From assembly GCA_002499195.1 (NCBI GenBank), contig DAKS01000013.1, positions 858 to 20,001 of the forward strand: a stretch of 19,144 nucleotides of DNA, written 5' to 3'. This stretch comes from Euryarchaeota archaeon UBA443 (lineage in GTDB: Archaea > Thermoplasmatota > Poseidoniia > Poseidoniales > Poseidoniaceae). Below, piece by piece: positions 8,494 to 15,911 of the stretch (the first letter of the stretch is position 1; each line of letters opens with the position of its first letter). The notes beneath the pieces were generated by a model that saw only the letters and a list, made by a program, of their open reading frames with translations, was not told where the DNA came from and searched no databases. The position numbers were made by a program, and so were the translations under genes.

Positions 8494-8955
8494 ATGTGCT
8501 CTCGTCCAGTCATGGAAGACTGGAAGTTACTCATCGACCGAGCCATGCAAGTGGAAACGAATAACACGATTGAAGCGCACAAAATCTACGGCGATGCTGT
8601 ACGTTCGGCCCTTGCTCAAACACAGATGCTCCTCGGAGATCTCGAAGCCGCCCAAGTCATCGAAGCACTCTATGGTGCTCTTGTGGCCTATTCACAACAA
8701 GTGATGTTGAGAATGAAAGCCGAAGACCCAGAGGTTGGAGGCGTAGATCATGCTTTCCGTGCAGGACAAGCTTATGGCGTTTCATGTGTTCTAAATCACC
8801 TAATCGATCAACTGACTGATGTTGCAGGAATTACGGCACTAGGCGCTCTCGACGATTTCTCAGATACGCTTCACGATGAGATCATCATCCAAGGCCGAGC
8901 TGCTGGACTCACTGTAGAATTGCTTGATGCTAAAGGCGAAATCTTGTTTGATTAG
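8494..8955 (+). CDS. Hypothetical soluble, mainly helical protein
   Basis: I do not recognise the family. The 153-residue product has no signal peptide or membrane segment and no metal-binding cluster. Ala, Leu, Glu and Gln are distributed as in amphipathic helices, for example IEAHKIYGDAVRSALAQTQ and AAQVIEALYGALVAYSQQV, which suggests a helical bundle of about five helices. The end, LTVELLDAKGEILFD, may form a short beta hairpin. The start is uncertain. The ATG at 8494 follows GGGTAGG with no spacing, and the ATG at 8512 (giving MEDWKLLIDRAMQ) lacks any ribosome binding site but yields a more natural N-terminus. It lies 52 bases after the giant gene and 74 bases before eL18. It could be co-transcribed with either, and position alone does not assign a function. 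Confidence 0.75.
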   Translation: MCSRPVMEDWKLLIDRAMQVETNNTIEAHKIYGDAVRSALAQTQMLLGDLEAAQVIEALYGALVAYSQQVMLRMKAEDPEVGGVDHAFRAGQAYGVSCVLNHLIDQLTDVAGITALGALDDFSDTLHDEIIIQGRAAGLTVELLDAKGEILFD

Positions 8956-9029
8956 ATACTGGCCCGCGTCGGTGCCTTCATAACGGGTTGGTTGGTCGCG
9001 AGACTGCCTCAAAGCATCGAGGGAGTCAT

Positions 9030-9395
9030 ATGAGCAAGCCAACACGAAAGACAAACGCTGATTTGGTCGGTCTAATCGACCAACTGAAAGCCCAGTCTCG
9101 TGACACCGGCGCTGCACTATGGCGAGATGTTGCTCAGCGCCTCTCCAAGAGCCGCAAGAACTGGGCCCAACCGAACCTAAGCCGCGTAACACGTTACGCT
9201 CCTGAGGGTGCGACAATTCTCGTACCAGGGAAACTGCTTGGATCAGGTGAAGTTACAGGAAACCGCACCATCGCTGCCTACAGTGTTAGTTCCAGTGCAC
9301 GAGCCAAGATTGAAGCCGCAGGTGGGCGTATTCTCACCTATGGTGAATTGATGAACGAAAATCCAAATGGAAACGGGGTGATTATACTTGGATGA
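9030..9395 (+). CDS. rpl18e: Large ribosomal subunit protein eL18
   Basis: This 121-residue protein of the archaeal/eukaryotic-type 50S subunit matches the eL18 family in length and content. The N-terminal segment has SKPTRKTNADLVGLIDQLK, followed by ALWRDVAQRLSKSRKNWAQPN. The core VTRYAPEGATILVPGKLLG and the C-terminal AAYSVSSSARAKIEAAGGR with ILTYGEL are typical. I chose the ATG at 9030 because GAGGGA lies a few bases upstream and because the longer frame (from 8988) would add residues unlike the family. A weak TATA-like TTCATAA at 8977-8983 would place a transcript start about 20 bases before this ATG. It is the first gene of an eL18-uL13-uS9-RpoN cluster conserved across Archaea, and its 3' end overlaps the uL13 start by 8 bases. 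Confidence 0.95.
   Translation: MSKPTRKTNADLVGLIDQLKAQSRDTGAALWRDVAQRLSKSRKNWAQPNLSRVTRYAPEGATILVPGKLLGSGEVTGNRTIAAYSVSSSARAKIEAAGGRILTYGELMNENPNGNGVIILG
9375..9382 (+). promoter_or_regulatory. Ribosome binding site supporting the TTG start of uL13
   Basis: GGGGTGAT lies inside the eL18 coding region, 5 bases upstream of the TTG at 9388. It is a near-perfect match to the archaeal 16S 3'-end complement. A stop codon in the uL13 frame at 9379-9381 leaves the TTG at 9388 as the only start codon between that stop and the conserved N-terminus YVFDADGLVLGRLAS. Confidence 0.65.
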
Positions 9396-9876
9396 AGCAA
9401 CAACCTACGTTTTTGACGCGGATGGACTCGTCCTTGGACGACTTGCCTCTACCGTTGCTGATATGCTACTCAAGTCAACTCGGGCTGACCGTGACGACAA
9501 AGTCATCATCATCAACGCCGAGAAAGCAATTGTTTCCGGAAGCTCCCGTTCTGTTTTCCAGAACTATCATGACAAGTACGCCTTGAATCACGCACGTAAG
9601 GGACCTTACTTCCCTCGTATGCCTGACATGATTCTCAAGCGAACCGTACGTGGTATGCTTCCATACCAACGAAAGAGCAGTGGTCGACGCGCTTTTCGCA
9701 ACTTACGCGTTGAGATCGGCTGCCCATCTCACCTTTCTTCCGACCTTCCAGAGGGTCACGTTGAGGGTGATGCAAGCAACATTCGCAAATCTTTGCCAGA
9801 GAGTTTCGTCCGCTTGGGCGAAATCAGTGCAAGCCTTGGTGCTCCTGCGCACCAATGGACTGGAGGTGAACAATGA
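9388..9876 (+). CDS. rpl13: Large ribosomal subunit protein uL13
   Basis: The product is 162 residues, a little longer than many archaeal uL13 proteins. Family hallmarks are the N-terminal FDADGLVLGRLASTVADMLL, the nucleotide-fold-like DDKVIIINAEKAIVSG, HARKGPYFPRMPDMILKRTVRGMLP with its conserved basic cluster, and YQRKSSGRRAFRNLRVEIG. Translation begins at a TTG placed after a strong ribosome binding site inside eL18. The gene overlaps eL18 by 8 bases and shares the ATGA overlap with uS9, so the three are expected to be translationally coupled. It assembles early into the 50S subunit. Confidence 0.95.
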   Translation: MDEATTYVFDADGLVLGRLASTVADMLLKSTRADRDDKVIIINAEKAIVSGSSRSVFQNYHDKYALNHARKGPYFPRMPDMILKRTVRGMLPYQRKSSGRRAFRNLRVEIGCPSHLSSDLPEGHVEGDASNIRKSLPESFVRLGEISASLGAPAHQWTGGEQ

Positions 9877-10307
9877 TGGCACGTAAGAAGAAATCCGTTG
9901 AAAGTTCAGGAAAGCGTAAGACAGCAATTGCACGAGCGTCTGTCAAAGCTGGAAAGGGCCGAATTCGAGTCAACAGCGAACCGATTGAAATTCTTCAACC
10001 CGCACTTGCACGACGTAAGGCAATGGAACCTCTTATCATCGCCGATGCCATGGACCGATTGGCTAAGGTTGATATCAACTTAACAACCACTGGCGGCGGA
10101 ATTATGGGTCAAACAGATGCTATTCGAACAGCAATTGCACGAGGCCTCGTCCATTACAATGGAGGAGCAGAGGGCATTGATGAAGAACTACGTGATGAGT
10201 ATCTACGATTCGATCGAAGCCTATTGGTCAACGATCCACGTCGCAAAGAACCGAAGCACCAACTTGGTCGTGGTGCTCGTCGCAAGAAGCAAAAGTCATA
10301 TCGATGA
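9873..10307 (+). CDS. rps9: Small ribosomal subunit protein uS9
   Basis: The 144-residue protein shows the uS9 features: GKRKTAIARASVKAGKGRIRVN near the N-terminus, VDINLTTTGGGIMGQTDAIRTAIARGLVHYN in the core, and LLVNDPRRKEPKHQLGRGAR before the basic C-terminus ending KSYR. That tail reaches the P-site tRNA in known ribosomes. The start overlaps the uL13 stop as ATGA. Two adjacent in-frame ATGs exist (9873 and 9876). A perfect GGAGGTGA at 9862-9869 is 3 bases from the first and 6 from the second, so initiation at 9876 (giving MARKKK) is at least as likely. Confidence 0.96.
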   Translation: MMARKKKSVESSGKRKTAIARASVKAGKGRIRVNSEPIEILQPALARRKAMEPLIIADAMDRLAKVDINLTTTGGGIMGQTDAIRTAIARGLVHYNGGAEGIDEELRDEYLRFDRSLLVNDPRRKEPKHQLGRGARRKKQKSYR

Positions 10308-10319
10308 GGTGAATAAAAA

Positions 10320-10523
10320 ATGATAATTCCTATCCGTTGTTTTAGTTGTGGTACCGTTATTGCTCACAAATGGGATGAGTTCAACAATAAACTTGCCGAA
10401 GGGATCAGTATCAGCGATGCACTCGATGAGGCTGGTTTTGAGCGATATTGTTGTCGACGTATGTATGTTGGACATATCGATTTGATCAAAGAAATTGTCC
10501 CGTTCAGCGCCCAGCACAAGTGA
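10320..10523 (+). CDS. rpoN: DNA-directed RNA polymerase subunit N (Rpb10 homologue)
   Basis: The protein is 67 residues, the expected length of archaeal Rpo10/RpoN. It begins MIIPIRCFSCGTVIAHKWDEF and contains CCRRMYVGHIDLIKEI. The CxxC pair (Cys7, Cys10) and the paired Cys in CCRRM form the family's zinc site. It belongs to the Rpo3/10/11/12 assembly platform of archaeal RNA polymerase. GAGGTGA at 10306-10312 lies 7 bases before the ATG and begins inside the uS9 stop codon (TGAGGTGA), so initiation is probably coupled to uS9 termination. Confidence 0.97.
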   Translation: MIIPIRCFSCGTVIAHKWDEFNNKLAEGISISDALDEAGFERYCCRRMYVGHIDLIKEIVPFSAQHK

Positions 10524-10533
10524 GGAGATTCAC

Positions 10534-10608
10534 GGGCCTGTGGGTTAGCTTGGCCTATACTTGGCGGCTGGGGGCCGTCAGACCCCAGTTCAAATCTGGG
10601 CAGGCCCA
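10534..10608 (+). tRNA. tRNA-Pro (anticodon GGG)
   Basis: The acceptor arm GGGCCTG (10534-10540) pairs with CAGGCCC (10601-10607), and A at 10608 is the discriminator base. The D-loop contains AGCTTGG. The anticodon stem GGCGG (10563-10567) pairs with CCGTC (10575-10579). The loop CTGGGGG gives anticodon GGG at 10570-10572 with G37, as expected for proline. The T arm is CCCAG-TTCAAAT-CTGGG (10584-10600). CCA is not encoded and no intron is seen. The D stem is weak, with about three pairs including a G-T. The gene starts 10 bases after the rpoN stop, which suggests it is processed from the ribosomal-protein transcript. Confidence 0.93.
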
Positions 10609-10681
10609 CTCCTCACAAGTTTGTTGAATGCGCCTATCCTGTAAGCCTTGCATTGATATGGCTTGAATGCTAGCATAATGC
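10609..10681. other. Short intergenic region after tRNA-Pro
   Basis: These 73 bases hold no gene. No hairpin with T-tract is visible after the tRNA. A weak AT-rich stretch (ATTGATATG, about 10652-10660) is at roughly the right distance for a leaderless start at 10682, but it is not convincing as a TATA box. An out-of-frame ATG at 10678 precedes the real start. Confidence 0.5.
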
Positions 10682-13600
10682 ATGCGCTCTCAAGCAGTCG
10701 TCCTGATTCTCCTCATGTTTGGGATGTCAATCACTCCGTTGATTTCAGCAGATTCAACCATTTCAACCAGTACGACATGGAGCGGCAACGTGGTCCTCAA
10801 TGGAAACGTAACCGTAGATTCATCCTCTACACTCGTTATCGAATCAGGTACGATCATCGATGCTCAAACTTATTGGTTGCAAATTGATGGCATCTTGGAA
10901 GCCAGTGATGTTGAATTCATGACAACAGAGACTTCGACGAGCCCCGGCTCAACGGGAGCAGGCCTATGGGGGGGAATCACTATCTCTTCAGGTGGAAGTG
11001 CTGTACTCTCAAACATCAGTATATCTGGCGCTGAATCTGCATTGGAAGTCTATGGCGATGCAATAATCCATGAATCCATTACAATTTCAAACAGTTATAT
11101 TGGGTTCGATATTACCTCTTCTGGAACCTTGGATGCTGAGAATGTAACGATGTCAACCATCGATATCCAATCCGTGGTTAATCATGGTATTCTTACAATC
11201 GATACAGGCCTCTTTACGAATACTGCAACAGGTATTCTTTCATCAAATGATTTGACAGCAAACGATGTCACCTTCTTCGAAACAGGTGTTGCAATCGATA
11301 TTGTCTCAGGGATGGCCAATGTTATTGGTTTAGGGCTTGAAAATGTAAGTGTTGGAATAGGATCAGATTCAGGAGCATCAACCACCATCTCAAGCATTTA
11401 TGGCCAGCATGTGGCTCTCGTAGTCGATGGAACCGATGCCGATGATCTAACAGTATCAAATGCACTCATCTCTGGAGAACGCCTGCTTTGGGGTTCGATG
11501 GATAGCGTTACACTTTCCGACATCAATTTCACTCAAGAGAACGCAGGCCGTTCCGTTGTTGATGTCCGTTGCCTTACCGATTGCACTTTCAACGATGTTT
11601 ATGTTCACAACGCGGAAATAGGAATGGATGTCGATGGGCCAGGAACAACCACTCTGACAGATTCAGCGATTTATGGCGATCAAATCAGCCTTCGAGCGTC
11701 TGGAACAGGCCTGCTTGTTTTGGAATCAACGACTCTAACTGCAAACGGTACGGCATTGTCTATCTCAAGTTTGAATTCGGAATTAAGCGACTCAACCATT
11801 TCACTTCACGATGGTGCAGGCCCTGCAGCGGAACTTCTTGAAGGCCAGCATGAATGGGATAACGTCCAAGTTACCAAGCCATACAGCAGTCTTGATACAA
11901 CCTCGCTCGGCCTTGAAGCGTGGTATGCAACGCTCGAAACATCATCCATTACAACCAATGGATTTGCTTACGGGGCGAATCTTGAAGACTCATCTCTACA
12001 AGCGTCTACTGCATCTTTCATCAATGGCAAATCCCGGGGACTTCATGCTATCGATTCCAATATCGTCATTGGCTCTCTAACCACTACGGCACAAGATTAT
12101 GGCCTTGTACTAAGCGAATCATCAACAGCAAATGTTGTCGATTGGGTCGCAAATTTGCACAATACGCCCCTCCTTCTTGAACAATCATCAATTGCTTATG
12201 TTCGAGATTTCTCGCCACTAAACACCGCACAAGGAATGAGTGATGCTGTAGGTGACGGAACATTCCTCTATGGGGGGCCAACAACAAGTAGTGTTTCTAC
12301 TACAGATTCTGGCTATCTACATGAGACCTACGTCTCTTTCGTAGATATGAATGATCAACCAGTTCAAGCAACATCGTATGCGTACGGATTTATTTCCAAT
12401 GCAGATACCAATGGAGTCGCATCTTTACCCTTGCTCGCATCAGGAACGATTGTCGAAGTGCTCTACGATGGACAGGGCATCAGTACGGAACTCTATGGTA
12501 ATCAACAAGGCCAAACCGTACAAATCATTACACTTCCAGAAGGTGATTGGAATCTTCCAGCATCTTCCACTATTGTTTTGGGAGCAAGGCCCGATGGACA
12601 ACCCCATCAATTGAATGGGGATCTAACATTTGGAACCAATTCTCATCTCAAACTCATAGATACGGCACTTATGGTAGATTCATCCTCCGTTGTCGATCTA
12701 GGCCCATCAGGCACACTTACTGGTGATAACGGCGTATTGAATGCATCCTCTCTTTCTATGAGTGTCCAATCAACATTGGTATCAGAAGGCCAAGGATTGG
12801 AGGTTCAATCGCCCGTTCAGTGGGGTTGTTCGCAACCTCAAAATATTGCCAATGTTAGATTTATGTCAACAATAAACATTTTTCCATATTGCGAAGTTGA
12901 AATGATTGGGGGGCAGGCAAACGAAGCCATTTCCGTTGGTTCAGGAGCCTCATTTTCATTGATTTCGACCCTTGACATCGAAGTACTTGACAAAGGCCTT
13001 GCCGTCGAAGGAGCAACGATTATTGTTGGAGGTCAGACCGTTCAAACGGATTCTTCCGGTCAAGCAACAGCACAAACAATTGCCCGCACCGTCGATTCGC
13101 AAGGCGATGTTCAGGAAGGGACCAAAACGGTCACGATGCAAATAGGATCTTTTACCGAATTTTATGCCTGGGATTCCCAACAATCAACATCACATACGTT
13201 CATGGCATCCACTGTCCCAACAGGTACAATCACCTCATGGCTCATTCTTGAAGAAACTTGGAGTCCTTATCGACTGGAGGGCGATTTAACCATCGGATCA
13301 ACCACAAAAATGACAGTCAATGATGGCGTTGAATTACGCATCTCTTCAGATGCAGTAATCGATGTTCAGGGTGTTTTTGAATCTGGAGCGGCCACGATTT
13401 CATCAACAGGATTTGGTGCTCGATGGGGCGGACTCCTTCTCGATGGAATTGTTGGATCTCGTATTGATTTGTCTGGCACAATTTTGGCTGAAGGCTCACC
13501 TCTTCTCACAATGGCAGGACGGGGAGAAGTCAGTGCGCAAGGGTCACAATTTGCCCGGTCTGCAGGAGCTGATCCCCTCATCAGTATCTATTCATCATCC

Positions 13601-15334
13601 CAATCTTCGCTGACACTTATCGATTCAAAATTACAAGATGCAGGTTCGATGTGCATTCAAAGTCAAAGCCAGGAAGCAACAATCGTGTTGCAGGATGTAA
13701 CTTTATCCAATTGCAATGGAGATGGAATTTGGGCAAGGCTCTCCTCAATCGATATTCATGGCATAACACTTGGAAGTGGGCTAGAGGATGGAATTGATTT
13801 GACAGGTGTATCAGGCCAAATCACTGGAGTACAATCCGATGAATTCGATGGAGATCATGTTATTCGTATGCAATCCCTTGAGGATGGATTTCACATCAGT
13901 GATTCTAACATACACGCAGGTCAGAGTGGAGGGTTATTTGCCTTCATGTGCGAGGACATCACCCTGAGTAATCTCACGGTATTCGGTGCACCAGGTATTG
14001 ACCTCGATGAAACTTCAGGAGAGTTGCAGAACATTATCCTTGAAGGCGATAATTCGGGAGTAGGGTTGACCATACGGCACGGACTATCCCAACCAGTTCT
14101 CGCTGATGGAGTTCAGATCAGTGATTATTCTGTGGGATTAAAACTCCACGCACATGACTTTGAAGATCCAATTCCGGTGGTAATGAGGAACGTTACAATT
14201 GAATCAATTGAGGCAGTATCGGCCGAATTCTTTGATCTTCGAATAGAATCATCCACGTTGACAGGAGACCTTTCGATTGCAAGTAGCACCGTTGATGCTG
14301 TTGATTCTATACTAACAGGTTCAACATCTATTGACGTGGACGGTTTGTTGAATGAATGGTCGGCCCATTCACTTCATGCACTTCTCAATAGTGAAGTTGT
14401 AGAGGCAACATACACGTTAACTTCGGAATTATTGATGTCGTCAATAGAGTTTTCAGGCTCATTTATCGATATTGAAATGCTTCACACTCTAACCACCGTG
14501 GATGGCTCAACATCGATTACTGAAGCAACTGTAGAGGCACTATCGGCCCTGAGCCTTCCAACAACTGATACATTTGCGGTGGGAACGGACTCCCAACAAA
14601 ACGTGCAGATCACACTCATCGCTAATGCACCTCCTGCCCTTTCTATACAATCCCCATATTCAGGTCAAAGATATATGGAAACAGTGCCTGTTGAAGTTTT
14701 GATGACGGTGCTTGATGATACAACCGAATTGAATGATATTGCTATTACATGGGCCGTTTTTGATGCACAGAATCAACGAGTTAAGGAAGGCCAGGCAACC
14801 TCAACTACATTCAATATCACATCATTGGACACTGGACTCTTTGTTGTTCAATTGATTGCAACCGACGACCTCGGGCTTTCCACGATGGTTGAGGTAGACA
14901 TTGAAATTACACAATTGGACACAGATGGGGATTGGATTTCGACATGCAGTTCAGACACATGGTTCGATGCAACGAATGGCTTGCAATGTGGCCCGGATAT
15001 TTATGATCCGGACGACGATAATGATGGCCGCCTGGATGAAAAAGACGTTTGGCCAAAAGATCCGTGTGCTTGGATCGATACGGATGAAGATGGACAACCC
15101 GATCGTATTGAATGTCCTCCTGGAATGTCAACAACTCTGTTTGAAGACCAAGATGATGATGGAGATGGAACTCCAGACGAACTTGAAGGCAGTTCTCTTG
15201 GCGAATCAGGAGAGAATTCTACAGCTTTGATTTTGATTGGAGCGATTGCAGTACTAGTTCTCATCATCTTTTTCGTTCGAGTCCGTGGTGGCGGGCCAAA
15301 GACGTTAGGCGATATCGATGAGCGTATGCTTTGA
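10682..15334 (+). CDS. Large secreted beta-helix surface protein with Asp-repeat stalk and C-terminal membrane anchor
   Basis: The product is 1550 residues. A clear signal peptide (residues 1-23, MRSQAVVLILLMFGMSITPLISA) precedes a mature chain rich in Ser, Thr, Gly and Asp. Residues about 25-530 and 857-1313 show short strand-turn periodicity with repeated phrases such as LTVSNALISG and LVLESTTLTANGTAL. This is typical of right-handed parallel beta-helix (PbH1/NosD-like) proteins. Between them are transthyretin/carboxypeptidase-regulatory-like segments (about 540-610 and 764-845, the latter with GATIIVGGQTVQTDSSGQA). An Ig/PKD-like domain follows at about 1317-1415. Residues 1441-1503 carry Asp repeats like those of the giant gene (DPDDDNDGRLDEKDV, DQDDDGDGTPDELEG). 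A TM helix at about 1515-1534 and a short basic tail end the protein. Beta-helices often bind or cleave polysaccharide, but no catalytic signature is recognised. The stop is fused to the ribosome binding site of the next gene. Confidence 0.9.
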   Translation: MRSQAVVLILLMFGMSITPLISADSTISTSTTWSGNVVLNGNVTVDSSSTLVIESGTIIDAQTYWLQIDGILEASDVEFMTTETSTSPGSTGAGLWGGITISSGGSAVLSNISISGAESALEVYGDAIIHESITISNSYIGFDITSSGTLDAENVTMSTIDIQSVVNHGILTIDTGLFTNTATGILSSNDLTANDVTFFETGVAIDIVSGMANVIGLGLENVSVGIGSDSGASTTISSIYGQHVALVVDGTDADDLTVSNALISGERLLWGSMDSVTLSDINFTQENAGRSVVDVRCLTDCTFNDVYVHNAEIGMDVDGPGTTTLTDSAIYGDQISLRASGTGLLVLESTTLTANGTALSISSLNSELSDSTISLHDGAGPAAELLEGQHEWDNVQVTKPYSSLDTTSLGLEAWYATLETSSITTNGFAYGANLEDSSLQASTASFINGKSRGLHAIDSNIVIGSLTTTAQDYGLVLSESSTANVVDWVANLHNTPLLLEQSSIAYVRDFSPLNTAQGMSDAVGDGTFLYGGPTTSSVSTTDSGYLHETYVSFVDMNDQPVQATSYAYGFISNADTNGVASLPLLASGTIVEVLYDGQGISTELYGNQQGQTVQIITLPEGDWNLPASSTIVLGARPDGQPHQLNGDLTFGTNSHLKLIDTALMVDSSSVVDLGPSGTLTGDNGVLNASSLSMSVQSTLVSEGQGLEVQSPVQWGCSQPQNIANVRFMSTINIFPYCEVEMIGGQANEAISVGSGASFSLISTLDIEVLDKGLAVEGATIIVGGQTVQTDSSGQATAQTIARTVDSQGDVQEGTKTVTMQIGSFTEFYAWDSQQSTSHTFMASTVPTGTITSWLILEETWSPYRLEGDLTIGSTTKMTVNDGVELRISSDAVIDVQGVFESGAATISSTGFGARWGGLLLDGIVGSRIDLSGTILAEGSPLLTMAGRGEVSAQGSQFARSAGADPLISIYSSSQSSLTLIDSKLQDAGSMCIQSQSQEATIVLQDVTLSNCNGDGIWARLSSIDIHGITLGSGLEDGIDLTGVSGQITGVQSDEFDGDHVIRMQSLEDGFHISDSNIHAGQSGGLFAFMCEDITLSNLTVFGAPGIDLDETSGELQNIILEGDNSGVGLTIRHGLSQPVLADGVQISDYSVGLKLHAHDFEDPIPVVMRNVTIESIEAVSAEFFDLRIESSTLTGDLSIASSTVDAVDSILTGSTSIDVDGLLNEWSAHSLHALLNSEVVEATYTLTSELLMSSIEFSGSFIDIEMLHTLTTVDGSTSITEATVEALSALSLPTTDTFAVGTDSQQNVQITLIANAPPALSIQSPYSGQRYMETVPVEVLMTVLDDTTELNDIAITWAVFDAQNQRVKEGQATSTTFNITSLDTGLFVVQLIATDDLGLSTMVEVDIEITQLDTDGDWISTCSSDTWFDATNGLQCGPDIYDPDDDNDGRLDEKDVWPKDPCAWIDTDEDGQPDRIECPPGMSTTLFEDQDDDGDGTPDELEGSSLGESGENSTALILIGAIAVLVLIIFFVRVRGGGPKTLGDIDERML
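15004..15190 (+). repeat. Short Asp-repeat stalk coding tract
   Basis: About 60 codons encode three thrombospondin type 3-like units with a Cys pair (DPCAWIDTDEDGQPDRIEC). They lie between the Ig/PKD-like domain and the membrane anchor. The same motif family fills residues about 123-1206 of the giant protein, so the two proteins share a probable calcium-binding module in opposite positions: membrane-proximal here, distal there. Confidence 0.75.
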
Positions 15335-15343
15335 GGTGAAACG

Positions 15344-15871
15344 ATGCTTCCAAGTGCAGAACCAGTTGCTATTGCGATGGTTTTCATCCTTAGTGCCATA
15401 GTTGCATGGGATGCTTGGTGGCTTACTCGTCAACACCTCGACATTCCACAATTCGGACACCTGCCAAACAATGGATTTGCTTGGAAAAGTGAACGTAATC
15501 ATGAGATGTTTCGCCAATGGGCGAATCTAGGTTCGATGGCCGCTATGATGGCATTACCATGGGGTTTTGCTTCCTTTTCTGATACGCCGATAACGTACGT
15601 GATAATCTGGGATATCCTACTTGGTTTACACATCATTTCGTTGCTAGTTCCAAAACGATACGCAGTTACATCAACGCATCTTTTCGCTGATGGCCAACGG
15701 TATGAATGGAATCGGCTTGTGTTGGCTAAGCGACAACCAAAGTACCGCATTATGCTACTTCGAAAAGGATGGGGGCCATTCGGACCACTTCCATTAGGAG
15801 GTGATCGAGAAGATCTTGACATCGCTGCTGAGAAAATCATCGAAATTCTTCATCCAGACCAAGAGGAATGA
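15344..15871 (+). CDS. Small multi-pass membrane protein with PH-like C-terminal domain
   Basis: The 175-residue product has three probable membrane helices at about residues 7-26, 61-79 and 83-103. The C-terminal part, about 105-170, has the pattern VTSTHLFADGQRYEWNRLVLAKR followed by KYRIMLLRKG and a final amphipathic helix (DIAAEKIIEIL). This resembles bacterial PH-like (bPH/DUF5673-type) domains that sit at the membrane face. The assignment rests on pattern only. The ATG at 15344 follows TGAGGTGA at 15332-15339, whose first three bases are the stop codon of the preceding beta-helix gene. The two are thus almost certainly co-translated. A role in assembling, anchoring or sensing the beta-helix protein is inferred from this coupling. 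The exact family is not recognised. Confidence 0.82.
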   Translation: MLPSAEPVAIAMVFILSAIVAWDAWWLTRQHLDIPQFGHLPNNGFAWKSERNHEMFRQWANLGSMAAMMALPWGFASFSDTPITYVIIWDILLGLHIISLLVPKRYAVTSTHLFADGQRYEWNRLVLAKRQPKYRIMLLRKGWGPFGPLPLGGDREDLDIAAEKIIEILHPDQEE

Positions 15872-15911
15872 TGAGGGGTATGGCTAAGTGATTCCTTGAT
15901 GTGTTTCAACC

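Noticed and set aside
8988..9029. N-terminal extension of eL18 from 8988
   Set aside because: The extra 14 residues are unlike the family, and a ribosome binding site supports the ATG at 9030.
10364..10609. Antisense open frame across rpoN and the tRNA (begins MGLPRFELGSDGPQP)
   Set aside because: It is the reverse strand of tRNA-Pro and rpoN. Translated tRNA of this kind is a known source of false genes.
10534..10681. tRNA-Pro as an integration site of a mobile element
   Set aside because: No integrase, no repeated 3' end of the tRNA and no phage-like genes are present. The following gene is a surface protein.
10678..10887. ATG at 10678 and the overlapping frame from 10663
   Set aside because: It is out of frame with the 1550-codon gene and yields no signal peptide. 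The ATG at 10682 gives a textbook signal sequence.
13366..13581. Antisense and alternative-frame open stretches within the beta-helix gene
   Set aside because: They are short, lack start signals and sit inside a long well-formed coding frame.
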